A stretch of DNA of 64,000 nt from Ypsolopha sequella (lineage: Eukaryota > Arthropoda > Insecta > Lepidoptera > Ypsolophidae): NCBI GenBank assembly GCA_934047225.1, contig OW204005.1:24312396-24376395 (forward strand), given 5' to 3'. Positions within the stretch are counted from its first letter, which is position 1; each line of letters starts with the position of its first letter. Made by a program: the position numbers and the translations under genes. Below the pieces are notes generated by a model. The model ran no database searches, had not been told where the DNA came from, and worked only from the letters and a program-made list of their open reading frames with translations. Below, piece by piece: positions 55,525 to 64,000 of the stretch.

Positions 55525-55749
55525 ATGCCAACAATAAACAACAGTAACTTGCATCCAGGCCAAACTAAACAATTGTTGCGTTCAACAACGGTGCAGCGGT
55601 CGAGTGCTGAGATATGCAACGGTGCAGAATGTGTTGTGAACGCCACTCTCATCATCGAGCGCTGCAAATCAAGCAATCCTCTCAAGCAAATGATTTGCGC
55701 TGCTTTGCAGTTTTTGTATATGACAATTTATGAGCTGAACATGACTTAA
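55525..55749 (+). CDS. Unrecognised 74-residue ORF, possible host exon remnant
   Basis: More balanced base composition than its surroundings, with five Cys residues and an AATAAA signal at 55796 shortly after the stop. The sequence (ICNGAECVVNATLIIERCKS, LKQMICAALQFLYM) resembles no family I know. No upstream exon or promoter can be shown, so a chance ORF is quite possible. Confidence 0.2.
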   Translation: MPTINNSNLHPGQTKQLLRSTTVQRSSAEICNGAECVVNATLIIERCKSSNPLKQMICAALQFLYMTIYELNMT

Positions 55750-55897
55750 TATTTTCCTTAAAAATATATATATTTGTATAGCTTATGTAACTTAAATAAA
55801 TTTTAATTCTACGCTGGCAACTTTTTTGTAATTTTCTTGGTTTTGCGATCATTTGTTAGTAGGTAGGTTCAATCATTGTCTACCCATGATGTAACAC

Positions 55898-56162
55898 AAG
55901 GTGAAATTTATTTATGCAGCCAAATTCATACTGGAGGCTTGGTAAGTGATTGATCAGTATAACAATAACAATAATTAATATATATCAATAACATTTTTTG
56001 CGAAATTGTGTCTTTCCACAATATTGACTCGAGGCTTGGTTTGCGTTTGTAGGGAAAAGAATAATATTAATTTCAGTTTTCCTAAAAAGGTTCATGAACC
56101 TAGATACCGATTACCTACCGAGTCTTCAGTATGAATTTGGCTGCATAAATAAATGTCACCTT
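55898..56162. mobile_element. Foldback MITE, about 45-bp arms
   Basis: AAGGTGAAATTTATTTATGC..AGCCAAATTCATACTGGAG and CTTCAGTATGAATTTGGCTG..CATAAATAAATGTCACCTT are inverses with few mismatches. The interior is about 170 bp, non-coding. Confidence 0.8.
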
Positions 56163-56597
56163 ATAATACTAAAATAAAACCTCATTGTATTCTACATTTG
56201 CGGTAAAGCGAAAATAAAAAAGAAGTTTCCTTAAAGTAGGTACAAAAAAAAACTATATATTTTATGGGATGGCTTTTTTTTTTCTTTTGCCCTGTTTTGT
56301 TTGTTTGGTTCTATGTTCAGTATGATCAGTAGATTATATGGTTTCATTCAACGATACCTGTCCGTGTACGATCTCTCTAAACATCAATGTTTATAAATTA
56401 CACAAACATCGAGCGCTAAATACATTAAATGCGTTAAACCCAGTAAATGTTAGTACAAGTAAATACTAACCTCTGATAACATATGTTAGTACTACAAATA
56501 CTCTATTTATAATATCTTTGACGAAATAACTGCGTTGAAAGTTTGTTAAGAGGATGGCATACCCTAGCAACTTTTTTTATTACCCGTCCAGCACAAT
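56163..56597. other. Unassigned AT-rich sequence
   Basis: No feature up to the Gypsy target site. Confidence 0.4.
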
Positions 56598-56602
56598 AAG
56601 TC

Positions 56603-56787
56603 TGTGGCGACTCGCCCATCACAAATAAAACCTTCATGCGCATTCGTCCATAGAGTCACAAAATATTTACATGTCAACTATTGTCTTGAGCTGAGAGATA
56701 ATATCTTGTAACAATATCAACAATAAAATATGATATAACTGGCTATCTACAGCTTTATTTATAAATAGGAACATAAAAACATCCTAT
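56603..56787 (+). repeat. 5' LTR of the Gypsy element
   Basis: TGTGGCGACTCGCCC...ACATCCTAT, 185 bp. Contains AATAAA-like motifs and no visible difference from 62008-62192. Confidence 0.95.
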
Positions 56788-56789
56788 AT

Positions 56790-56800
56790 TGGTGACCCCG
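56790..56800 (+). promoter_or_regulatory. Primer-binding site, tRNA-Trp
   Basis: TGGTGACCCCG is complementary to the CGGGGUCACCA 3' end of insect tRNA-Trp. It begins two bases after the 5' LTR. Confidence 0.8.
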
Positions 56801-57497
56801 TATGAACTATACTTACAACCTTCTGTGTTTATGTTGCCCGTATGAACTACAATATTTTGTGTTCACGTTCTCCAAACTATTATATCACCGGTTGGGCATT
56901 GTAACTTTCGACTTCCTGAGCTTCCTGCCACCTGTGGGATATCCAGCATTGCTGCTGCACGCCACATAGCACCTAGAGGGGCCACTGGAAACTGCCTGAC
57001 TGCAAACTGGTACAGTATGGACTACGGACAGACGGTAACACGTTTTCTTCATTTATCTGTTTTCGAACTTTTTAAATAATTTGGTGAAAGTGTTCGGTGA
57101 ACTGCAAACTAACTTAACATTTAATGAATATAAAAAAAATTGATTTTCGTAAACTTAATCTTAATTTTCTTTTACAAATTTGTGATAGTTTGTGTGCTGA
57201 TTTTAAGTTACTTATTTCGTTTATTTGCATACTTTTGTATATACAGAGTGTGTATTAACCTTATTATCGATTTGTCCCAAATAGTAAGGGCTCATAAACC
57301 TTTTATCAGATTTAATATTTAAAACTTTTTAATATGTAGATTTTTTTTAATTTCTTTGTGTTTGGTGTTTTGCCTTATGACTTGTATGTAGATAGCACCT
57401 GCTGATTTTTTTTGTCTTCTACACTTATATTAATTATTATTAATTAATAATTGTATTGTTTTAGTTTTTGTGATTCTATTCGATTTGTTCACTAATT
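56801..57497 (+). other. Gypsy 5' leader
   Basis: About 700 bases between the primer-binding site and gag. AT-rich; the ORF at 57140-57322 has no domain. Confidence 0.6.
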
Positions 57498-58349
57498 ATG
57501 TCTGCCGAGGAGGAACTAAGGCAGCAAGTGCGGGAGTTACAGAGGCAACTTGCATGCACGCAACCCTCCGTTTCAAACCCGTCTTATGTGAATGCTGTTT
57601 CACTCAAACTGAGTGACTTTTGGGAGGATAAACCAACTCTATGGTTTGCACAGGCCGAGGCACAGTTCGAAATTGCTGGAATCTCACAGGATCCCACCAA
57701 GTACGGACATATTTTGTCCAAACTGGATGCCCGTTTGGCTGATGTGGTAGAGGACGTCATCGCCAACCCGCCCGCCTCTAACAAATACGAGAACCTGAAA
57801 AGGGAGCTCATTCGAAGGCTATCTTCGTCAAAAGAGCAGCGGGTGAGAAAATTATTGAGTGAAGAACAACTGGGAGATAGGAAGCCTTCTGCTTTTCTCC
57901 GCCATTTGCGATCACTGGCTGGAATGGCCGTTGGGGATGAAGATATATTACGCGAGCTGTGGATGCGCCGATTACCGGAAGAGGTGCAGAAGATTTTGAC
58001 GGCGCAGCGTGACTTGTCACTTGACAAAGTCGCTGAAATTGCTGATGCTATTGCTGAAACGCCTTCCCCTTCCACACCCTCAGCCATACACGCAGCGTCT
58101 TCCTCAATTAGCGAACTCGATAACATTAAGCGTTGCTTATTCGAACTGTCGAAGAAAGTTGATGCCCTTACAAAGAATCAGTCTAACCGCCATCGATCCA
58201 ATTCTCGCTCAGGATCTAAGTCCAGATCCTCTTCACAGCCCAGCACCCGCCTCTGCTGGTACCACAAAAAGTATTCCAACCAGGCAAATAAGTGTATATC
58301 TCCCTGTGGTTGGAAGCCTGACCAGGAAAACTCCTCCAGCAGCCAGTAG
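57498..58349 (+). CDS. gag: Gypsy Gag (283 aa)
   Basis: Capsid/nucleocapsid precursor. The start [18 protein letters not shown] suggests a short coiled coil. Residues about 38-190 form the capsid region found in insect CsRn1-like elements ([49 protein letters not shown]). A Ser/Arg-rich linker leads to the atypical zinc motif [18 protein letters not shown] (C-x2-H-x9-C-x3-C, residues about 253-270). It ends TAG at 58347. The last 28 bases overlap the open pol frame in the -1 register. Confidence 0.92.
   Translation: MSAEEELRQQVRELQRQLACTQPSVSNPSYVNAVSLKLSDFWEDKPTLWFAQAEAQFEIAGISQDPTKYGHILSKLDARLADVVEDVIANPPASNKYENLKRELIRRLSSSKEQRVRKLLSEEQLGDRKPSAFLRHLRSLAGMAVGDEDILRELWMRRLPEEVQKILTAQRDLSLDKVAEIADAIAETPSPSTPSAIHAASSSISELDNIKRCLFELSKKVDALTKNQSNRHRSNSRSGSKSRSSSQPSTRLCWYHKKYSNQANKCISPCGWKPDQENSSSSQ
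58322..58349 (+). promoter_or_regulatory. gag-pol overlap, candidate -1 frameshift window
   Basis: The pol frame opens after TGA at 58319 and gag stops at 58347, so ribosomes must shift by -1 inside these 28 bases. GAAAAC at 58326-58331 (gag codons GAA AAC) is the best slip site seen. No typical heptamer XXXYYYZ is present. Confidence 0.6.
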
Positions 58350-61300
58350 CGGCGGCATCTGACTGCTTCGGTCATTCCAACCGTCGTTTATTCGTAACAG
58401 ACTCTGTATCCAAGGTCCGATACCTGATCGACACTGGGTCTGATCTGTGCTGCTACCCACGCCAGCTCATGAAGGGTATACATCACCCTACTGGATTCGA
58501 CGTACGTGCCGCTAATGGTAGCCCTATAAAAACCTACGGCTCCATTACTTTACGTGTGAACCTTGGGCTACGCCGGGAATTCCGATGGAATTTTATTATT
58601 GCAGACGTGGCCAGTCCCATAATTGGAGCGGATTTTCTGGCACATTATCATCTGTTACCAGACTGCTGTAACCTTAAATTAATTGACGGCTCCAAGAAAT
58701 TGGCCACACAGGCTACCATTGCCCAGGTCTCCCAATCAAGTGTCAAAACCATTGTTGCTGGGGACTCACCTTACATCAGGTTATTGCAAGAGTTCCCTGA
58801 CATCACACGGCCTCCTGGCCTCCACAGGACAATCAAGCATAACACGGTGCATCACATCGTTACTACAGAGGGTCCACCGGTTGCATCTCGCCCACGCCGT
58901 CTTGCTTCACAGAAGTTGCAGGTAGCCAGGAAAGAATTCCAAGAGATGGTTGCATGTGGGACTGCCCGACCTTCCGATAGCGCTTGGTCCTCGCCACTAC
59001 ATTTGGCAAAGAAGGGTGAAAATGGCTGGCGCCCCTGTGGTGACTACCGTGCCCTTAACGCCCGTACCATCCCCGATCGTTATCCTGTTCGGCACATAGG
59101 GGATTTTGGCCAGGACCTGGCAGGATCTACGGTATTTAGCACTGTGGATCTAGTCAAAGCTTACCAACAAATACCAGTTTCACCAGAGGATATTGCTAAA
59201 ACGGCAATCACAACACCCTTTGGCCTCTTTGAATTCCCTTATATGACGTTCAGGTTACGTAACGCGGGACAAACGTTTCAGCGTTTTATTGACGAGGTGG
59301 TACGCGGCCTTGAATTCGTTTTTCCTTATGTGGACGATATTCTGATTTATTCTCGTTCAAAGGAGGAGCACAACCATCATCTTCGTGCCCTTTTCCAAAG
59401 ACTTTCGGAATATGGCGTAGTCATCAACACCTCAAAGTGTACTTTTGGTGCCGAGGAAGTGACATTTTTAGGTCACCGGATCTCCAAAGACGGCATTCGT
59501 CCACCACCAGAACGTATCGAGGCCCTCAAAAATTACCCCTTGCCGGAAACAGTGGAAGGCCTACGCAGGTTTTTAGGCATGATCAATTTTTATCGCCGGT
59601 TCCTACCTAACGCAGCTGAGTATCAAGCTTCGCTTATAGACATGTTGGCCTCCACCCAACTCAAGGGTAAGAAACCCGTCCCCTGGACACCAGATTTAGA
59701 ATCTGCTTTCCAAAAATGCAGGGATCATTTGGCTAGCGCAACAATCCTAGCCCATCCCGACACCACTGCCACACTGGGACTTTTCACAGATGCATCTTCC
59801 ACCCATGTAGGAGCATGTCTCCAACAGCGTGTTGAAGATGATTGGCAACCTCTTGCATTTTTTAGTAAAAAGCTTACTACTCGGCAAACAACATGGCCAG
59901 CCTATTACCGAGAGCTACTCGCCGTTTATGAAGCTGTCCAACATTTTCGACATGTTTTGGAGGCACAACATGTGCGTATTTACACAGATCATAAACCTTT
60001 GATCTATGCATTTTCACAACGTCGTGAAAAGTTACCTCCAGTTCAACTTAATCAGTTGTCCTTCATATCCCAATTTACGACGGATATCGTCCATATAAGC
60101 GGAAAGGACAACGTGGTGGCCGACTCTATGTCTCGCATCGAGGCCATTCGCCTTGATGATAATTTCGCCGCTCTCGCCGCTGATCAAGTGGCAAACGACG
60201 AACTGCGTGAGATGTTGAACCGCTCATCCCTCAAGCTTGAAAAAGTCGCAGTTCCTGGGACGGATATTTTCCTTCACTGTGACACCTCTACTGGGAAGCC
60301 CCGGCCATTTGTCACACACGATTTTAGACACGCTTTATTTGATAAGATTCACAATATTAGTCACCCAGGTGCTCGAAATACAGCCAAACTGGTCTCTGAG
60401 CGATTTGTGTGGCCTAACATCCAAAAGGATTGCCGCACTTGGGCTCGATCTTGCCAAGCTTGCCAACGTAGCAAAATTACGCGGCACACTAACTCTCCTC
60501 TCGGAACCTTCGCCACGCCTACTAAGCGTTTTCGCCACGTCCATTTGGACATAATAGGACCTTTGCCTCACAGTAAAGGTTTTTACTACTGTTTGACAGC
60601 TGTCGACCGTTTTAGTCGGTGGCCTGAAGCATGGCCGATGGTAGGTATAACAGCGGAGGAGGTCGCAGAGACATTTTTTAGCGGCTGGGTCGCTAGATAT
60701 GGCGTTCCATCCTTGGTAACGACAGATCGGGGCCGACAATTTGAGTCTGCCCTCTTTCAGGCTTTAATGCAACTTTGTTCAGCCAAGCGCGTTCGTACCA
60801 CGAGTTATCACCCGTGTGCGAACGGGTTGGTTGAGCGTATGCACCGCCAATTGAAAGCTGCACTGATGTGCCACCAAGAGACGTGGTGTAAAGCCCTGTC
60901 CATGGTGTTGTTAGGGATGCGTGCTTCTCTTAAGGAAGACTTACAAGTTTCTCCCGCCGAGGTATTGTACGGGGAACCCTTGTGCCTACCCGGTGAGTTC
61001 ATTTCACCTTCCGCAGCTCCCCATTGCAACACTGATGTGACTAACTTTGCCACACAGTTAAGGCGTTGTATGTCGCAACTGCAGCCTACTCCTACGTCAG
61101 CACACGGTAGGAAATCCATCTTTATTCACAAGGACTTGGCATCCTCTAGTCACGTTTTTTTGCGTGACGATACGGTGAGGCCTTCTTTAAAACCTCCTTA
61201 CACTGGACCCTATAAAGTCGTTTCTAGGAGGGATAAGACGCTCACTATCGTCATTGGAGACAAGAACATACAGGTCAGCATCGACCGTGTAAAACCGGCA

Positions 61301-61516
61301 TACCTCTGCGTTGACGCTGAGTCTCCTGGTTCATCGGTTACTCTGACACCAGCTTCGGCTCCTGCTACACCCTCAGCAGCTTCTTTTGTACCTGGTAACT
61401 CTGCTGACCCTGTTTCTGCTGCTGTTCCCAACCCCATTAACCCAGCACCTGTAAAGCCAAACTACATAACACGTGCGGGACGGAGTGTTCGTTTCAAGAC
61501 TCCTCTCGACCTTTGA
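58322..61516 (+). CDS. pol: Gypsy Pol: protease, reverse transcriptase, RNase H, integrase (about 1064 aa)
   Basis: The frame is open from 58322; the first Met (58469) lies beyond the protease active site, so it is made as a Gag-Pol fusion. Order: protease [11 protein letters not shown] (about residue 37); reverse transcriptase [34 protein letters not shown] and [11 protein letters not shown] (59327); RNase [39 protein letters not shown]; integrase zinc finger HNISH..CQAC; catalytic core [26 protein letters not shown] with exactly 35 residues between the second Asp and Glu; C-terminal [11 protein letters not shown]. The usual GLRNA motif reads RLRNAG. No stop or frameshift. Confidence 0.94.
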   Translation, partial: PGKLLQQPVAAASDCFGHSNRRLFVTDSVSKVRYLIDTGSDLCCYPRQLMKGIHHPTGFDVRAANGSPIKTYGSITLRVNLGLRREFRWNFIIADVASPIIGADFLAHYHLLPDCCNLKLIDGSKKLATQATIAQVSQSSVKTIVAGDSPYIRLLQEFPDITRPPGLHRTIKHNTVHHIVTTEGPPVASRPRRLASQKLQVARKEFQEMVACGTARPSDSAWSSPLHLAKKGENGWRPCGDYRALNARTIPDRYPVRHIGDFGQDLAGSTVFSTVDLVKAYQQIPVSPEDIAKTAITTPFGLFEFPYMTFRLRNAGQTFQRFIDEVVRGLEFVFPYVDDILIYSRSKEEHNHHLRALFQRLSEYGVVINTSKCTFGAEEVTFLGHRISKDGIRPPPERIEALKNYPLPETVEGLRRFLGMINFYRRFLPNAAEYQASLIDMLASTQLKGKKPVPWTPDLESAFQKCRDHLASATILAHPDTTATLGLFTDASSTHVGACLQQRVEDDWQPLAFFSKKLTTRQTTWPAYYRELLAVYEAVQHFRHVLEAQHVRIYTDHKPLIYAFSQRREKLPPVQLNQLSFISQFTTDIVHISGKDNVVADSMSRIEAIRLDDNFAALAADQVANDELREMLNRSSLKLEKVAVPGTDIFLHCDTSTGKPRPFVTHDFRHALFDKIHNISHPGARNTAKLVSERFVWPNIQKDCRTWARSCQACQRSKITRHTNSPLGTFATPTKRFRHVHLDIIGPLPHSKGFYYCLTAVDRFSRWPEAWPMVGITAEEVAETFFSGWVARYGVPSLVTTDRGRQFESALFQALMQLCSAKRVRTTSYHPCANGLVERMHRQLKAALMCHQETWCKALSMVLLGMRASLKEDLQVSPAEVLYGEPLCLPGEFISPSAAPHCNTDVTNFATQLRRCMSQLQPTPTSAHGRKSIFIHKDLASSSHVFLRDDTVRPSLKPPYTGPYKVVSRRDKTLTIVIGDKNIQVSIDRVKPAYLCVDAESPGSSVTLTPASAPATPSAASFVPGNSADPVSAAVPNPINPAPVKPNYITRAGRSVRFKTPLDL

Positions 61517-61523
61517 CTTGCTG

Positions 61524-62007
61524 TTTTGGTTCCCACTCGTTAGTAAGGTTTACATAATATGTTAATGGTTGTTGTAAATATTATTCCCTATATCATTATT
61601 CTACATATTTGACTTACTCGCCTTTCGAGGATTTTGTAAATATTTTGTGACTTTTAAATGTAATTCTGTTTAGTTAATTTAAGGATGAGAAATGTTATGT
61701 TTGCCCCTGTTTCATTATAAGATTATAGTTATTTAGGTATGGGTTAACTTTCTCCTAGGGGGTACTTTTGGTTCCCACCCGTTAGTAAGGTTTACATAAT
61801 ATGTTAATGGTTGTTGTAAATATTATTCCGTATATCATTATTCTACATATTTGATTTACTCGCCTTTCGAGGATTTTGTAATTTTTTGTGACTTTTAAAT
61901 GTAATTCTGTTTAGTTAATTTAAGGATGAGAAATGTTATGTTTGCCCCTGTTTCATTATAAGATTATAGTTATTTAGGTATGGGTTAACTTTCTCCTAGG
62001 GGGGTGG
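61524..62007 (+). repeat. Tandemly duplicated about 240-bp Gypsy 3' untranslated region
   Basis: TTTTGGTTCCCACTCGTTAG at 61524 recurs at 61766 (CACCCG) and the second copy ends exactly at the 3' LTR. Each copy ends with the purine-rich CTCCTAGGGGG, so the presumed plus-strand primer is duplicated. The copies differ by a handful of bases (ACTCG/ACCCG, TAAATATT/TAATTT). Confidence 0.9.
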
Positions 62008-62192
62008 TGTGGCGACTCGCCCATCACAAATAAAACCTTCATGCGCATTCGTCCATAGAGTCACAAAATATTTACATGTCAACTATTGTCTTGAGCTGAG
62101 AGATAATATCTTGTAACAATATCAACAATAAAATATGATATAACTGGCTATCTACAGCTTTATTTATAAATAGGAACATAAAAACATCCTAT
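62008..62192 (+). repeat. 3' LTR of the Gypsy element
   Basis: Same 185 bases as the 5' LTR, followed by the target duplication AAGTC. Confidence 0.95.
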
Positions 62193-62293
62193 AAGTCTAA
62201 TGGCAAAGACGTTATTTGTTATTTATTATAATTTTTTTATTTTTTATATATATGTTTTACTCCACATAAATACAAACAATTAAATGGCTTTAG

Positions 62294-62335
62294 TCGCTAT
62301 ATTTCGACCCCTCAGTGGGGCCGTCATCAGGCGAA
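62294..62335 (-). ncRNA. Hammerhead-ribozyme-like motif, left arm
   Basis: The minus strand reads TTCGC (stem I), CTGATGA, C, GGCCCC-ACTGA-GGGGTC (stem II), GAAA, TATA (minimal stem III plus cleavage triplet AUA), GCGA (stem I partner). The order and direct adjacency of stem I to the core fit a hammerhead. The extra C before stem II departs from the canonical core. Confidence 0.55.
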
Positions 62336-62362
62336 TAGGAAAAAATATTATATGACATATGA

Positions 62363-62447
62363 CAGTGTTGTTTGTTCAGTCCAGGTCCATAATGGTCATA
62401 TGGTCACTTGGAGCTCATTATGGACCTGGACTGAACAAACAACACTG
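62363..62447. repeat. Perfect 32-bp inverted repeat with 21-bp loop
   Basis: 62363-62394 and 62416-62447 are exact reverse complements (CAGTGTTGTTTGTTCAG.. / ..CTGAACAAACAACACTG), nested inside the inverted-arm element. Confidence 0.9.
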
Positions 62448-62531
62448 ACTGAGTGACTAACTGACTGACTGACTGACTAACTGACTGACTTGACTGACTG
62501 ACAAATCCAAATTTACAGTTTATTATTATTA

Positions 62532-62565
<34 letters not shown>

Positions 62566-62750
62566 CAAAATATTCAGAATCGGAGCACTCTGTATGATAA
62601 CGCCACCTAGGGCCGGCTGACTAAATTCTCCCTCAAAAAGTCTGGTTCATGATTTATAGTATACTTTTTTATATTTTTATATCAATAGATGTCAGCGGTT
62701 TTCTTACTTCAAATACCTATACATATATGTCATATAATATTTTTTCCTAT

Positions 62751-62790
62751 TCGCCTGATGACGGCCCCACTGAGGGGTCGAAATATACCG
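62751..62790 (+). ncRNA. Hammerhead-ribozyme-like motif, right arm
   Basis: TCGC, CTGATGA (62755-62761), C, GGCCCC/GGGGTC stem, GAAA (62780-62783), TATACCGAC. One change (G to C) in the stem I partner weakens stem I relative to the left-arm copy. Confidence 0.5.
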
Positions 62791-62941
62791 ACTAAAACCA
62801 TTTAATTGTTTGTATTTATGTGGAGTAAAACATATATATAAAAAATAAAAAAATAAAAAAAGGCCCTTGAACGGTGTTTTATAAAAATATTTTATTAACA
62901 TAATTATTATTTATTATTACATACTGTTATTGATATTATAT

Positions 62942-63172
62942 AATGAAACATTATGTTATCTAGAAGTCGGCGTATTTCCTACGATATAGCAACATTAAAA
63001 CCAATATAAGAACGCCGACTTCTAGATAACATAACGTTTCAGGAAGAAAGAAGTCGGCAAAAGTGTTGCTTCGGGACCATCGGTCTTTATAGAATTATTA
63101 TTAACTTTTTAGTGAATGACTGCTGTTACTATTGAAGTCGGTTACAATTTTTTTGTTAAAAGTTTATTTTTT
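62942..63172 (+). repeat. Hairpin-bearing dispersed repeat, uninterrupted copy
   Basis: GAAACATTATGTTATCTAGA..AGTCGGCG pairs with CGCCGACTTCTAGATAACAT, then TTTCAGGAAGAAAGAAGTCG and AGTGAATGACTGCTGTTAC follow without a break. It shows the original order of the pieces split across 121-1030. Confidence 0.7.
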
Positions 63173-63703
63173 TAGTAAGTAAATACACGCACAAAAGATA
63201 AAATAATTCATTCAAACACAAAAAACAATTCATAATAGCATTCAGTTCGAATCAAAAATGGCTACAAAAAGTGATCATTAGAGGATTCCGCTTCACGAAG
63301 CCAGTACGAGATCCTAACAAAGGTCGCCTGGCGGCAGGTGGACAGACAATGAGGGTACACGAAAACATTTAAATTTCAGAACGAACAATGAAGATTTTGT
63401 TAAGCTTTCTGTGAGTCACAATTTTGTATAAAATAACTGAGTTAGCAATTTTTGTCATCGTTTTATTCACCTGTATGATCTTTAAATGATGCTGTTATTT
63501 CGTAAAAAATCCAGTAAATGTTCAATCCTCACAGATTATCCTTGATATTATCCGCCTCTGGCATGTCTGGGGAAAATCAGGACTGTTTTTATATTGTTAG
63601 AATGCATTACAAGATGCGCTGAAAAAATTAAATCTGACAAAAATATTACGTCAAATATTAGACGGGGACTCGTCTAAAGTTTATTTTTCTCAAAGAATTG
63701 ATT
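63173..63703. other. Unassigned sequence
   Basis: No supported feature. 63290-63360 (CTTCACGAAGCCAGTACGAG..GGTCGCCTGGCGGCAGGTGG) is GC-richer and might be an old LINE remnant, but it is too short to place. Confidence 0.35.
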
Positions 63704-64000
63704 TTTAGGGTTCCGTACCCAAAGGGTAACCAACGGGACCCTATTACTAAGACTCCGTTGTCCGTCTGTCAATCTGTCCGTCTGTCACCAGGCTGTGAAC
63801 CGTGATGGTTAGACAGTTGAAATTTTCACAGATGATGTATTTCTGTTGCCGCTATAGCAACAAAAACTAAAAATCAAAATAAAATAAATATTTAAGGGAG
63901 CTCTTATACAACAGACATGTTTTTTTGCCGTTTTTATAGATAATGGTACGGAACCCTTCGTGCGCAAGTCCGACCCGCACTTGGCCTGTTTTTATTTTTT
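63704..64000 (-). repeat. Dispersed lepidopteran-type repeat (minus strand, to window end)
   Basis: On the minus strand it begins AGGCCAAGTGCGGGTCGGAC, GAAGGGTTCCGTACC and ends GACGGACAACGGAGTC..GGGTACGGAACCC. The CAAGTGCG head and the GGACAACGGAGTC tail also occur at 33454/41283 and, in part, at 20600. Non-coding; cut by the window edge. Confidence 0.7.

Larger units (their letters stand above)
56603..62192 (+). mobile_element. Complete Gypsy LTR retrotransposon (CsRn1 clade), apparently intact
   Basis: Identical 185-bp LTRs, target duplication AAGTC (56598-56602, 62193-62197; could be read as 4-bp AGTC with 186-bp LTRs), an 11-base match to the 3' end of tRNA-Trp as primer-binding site, open gag and pol, and no env. 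The unusual C-H-C-C Gag motif plus tRNA-Trp priming define the CsRn1 group. Identical LTRs and full-length ORFs indicate a very recent and possibly still mobile copy. Confidence 0.93.
62244..62850. mobile_element. Inverted-arm element with hammerhead-like motifs
   Basis: About 120-bp arms (TATATATATGTTTTACTCCA.. and ..TGGAGTAAAACATATATATA) are inverse copies. Each contains CGCCTGATGACGGCCCCACT..GGTCGAAATATA. Pseudo-LTR-like arms with hammerhead motifs are typical of Penelope-like retroelements, but no GIY-YIG or reverse transcriptase ORF is present, so this is a short derivative at best. A second perfect inverted repeat, a (TGAC)n tract (62446-62508) and a T tract (62533-62560) fill the centre. 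Confidence 0.6.

Noticed and set aside
61377..62007. env gene in the Gypsy element
   Set aside because: After pol only a 240-bp duplicated non-coding block precedes the LTR; there is no room or ORF for an envelope protein.

Overview
This is animal nuclear DNA, AT-rich, with no bacterial gene organisation. The repeat content (tRNA-derived SINEs, RTE-type LINE tails, BEL/Pao and Gypsy elements, and short dispersed units typical of moths and butterflies) points to a lepidopteran insect, though species cannot be named. I find no convincing host gene. The window reads as a transposon-dense intergenic or heterochromatic block with several layers of nested insertions.

Layout. 1-1.1 kb: a hairpin-bearing repeat broken by two later insertions; an intact relative lies at 62.94-63.17 kb. 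1.1-16.6 kb: old non-coding sequence with SINEs, LINE tails, foldback (MITE-like) elements, four minisatellites and hammerhead-ribozyme-like motifs. 16.6-19.65 kb: a 14-copy 34-bp array, then an exceptionally uniform 55-copy 43-bp satellite. 20.2-21.05 kb: a SINE and a second copy of the left-edge repeat. 21.33-30.49 kb: foldback element copy A (about 3.8 kb once insertions are removed), split by a 5.4-kb BEL/Pao element whose gag is intact but whose pol is wrecked. 31.6-33.1 kb: a truncated minus-strand LINE. 33.58-41.28 kb: a full-length BEL/Pao element with 425-bp LTRs, intact gag and an in-frame pol carrying stops. 42.1-52.1 kb: foldback copy B, split by a 6.2-kb LOA/I-group LINE with one nonsense codon in each ORF. 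52.1-56.6 kb: degenerate repeats, a perfect 60-bp palindrome, a SINE expanded into a 14-copy array, and more SINE/LINE fragments. 56.6-62.2 kb: a complete, apparently intact Gypsy element of CsRn1 type with identical 185-bp LTRs. 62.24-62.85 kb: an inverted-arm element with hammerhead-like motifs in both arms. 63.7-64 kb: a common dispersed repeat.

The genes present are retrotransposon gag and pol genes. The Gypsy element carries all the domains needed for its own retrotransposition. The two BEL elements and the LINE are recent insertions with broken polymerase genes. The most unusual items are the gag-only BEL element, the possible UGA-CUA readthrough between gag and pol of the other BEL element, the hammerhead-like motifs in short inverted-repeat elements, the large foldback family, and the SINE-seeded minisatellite.
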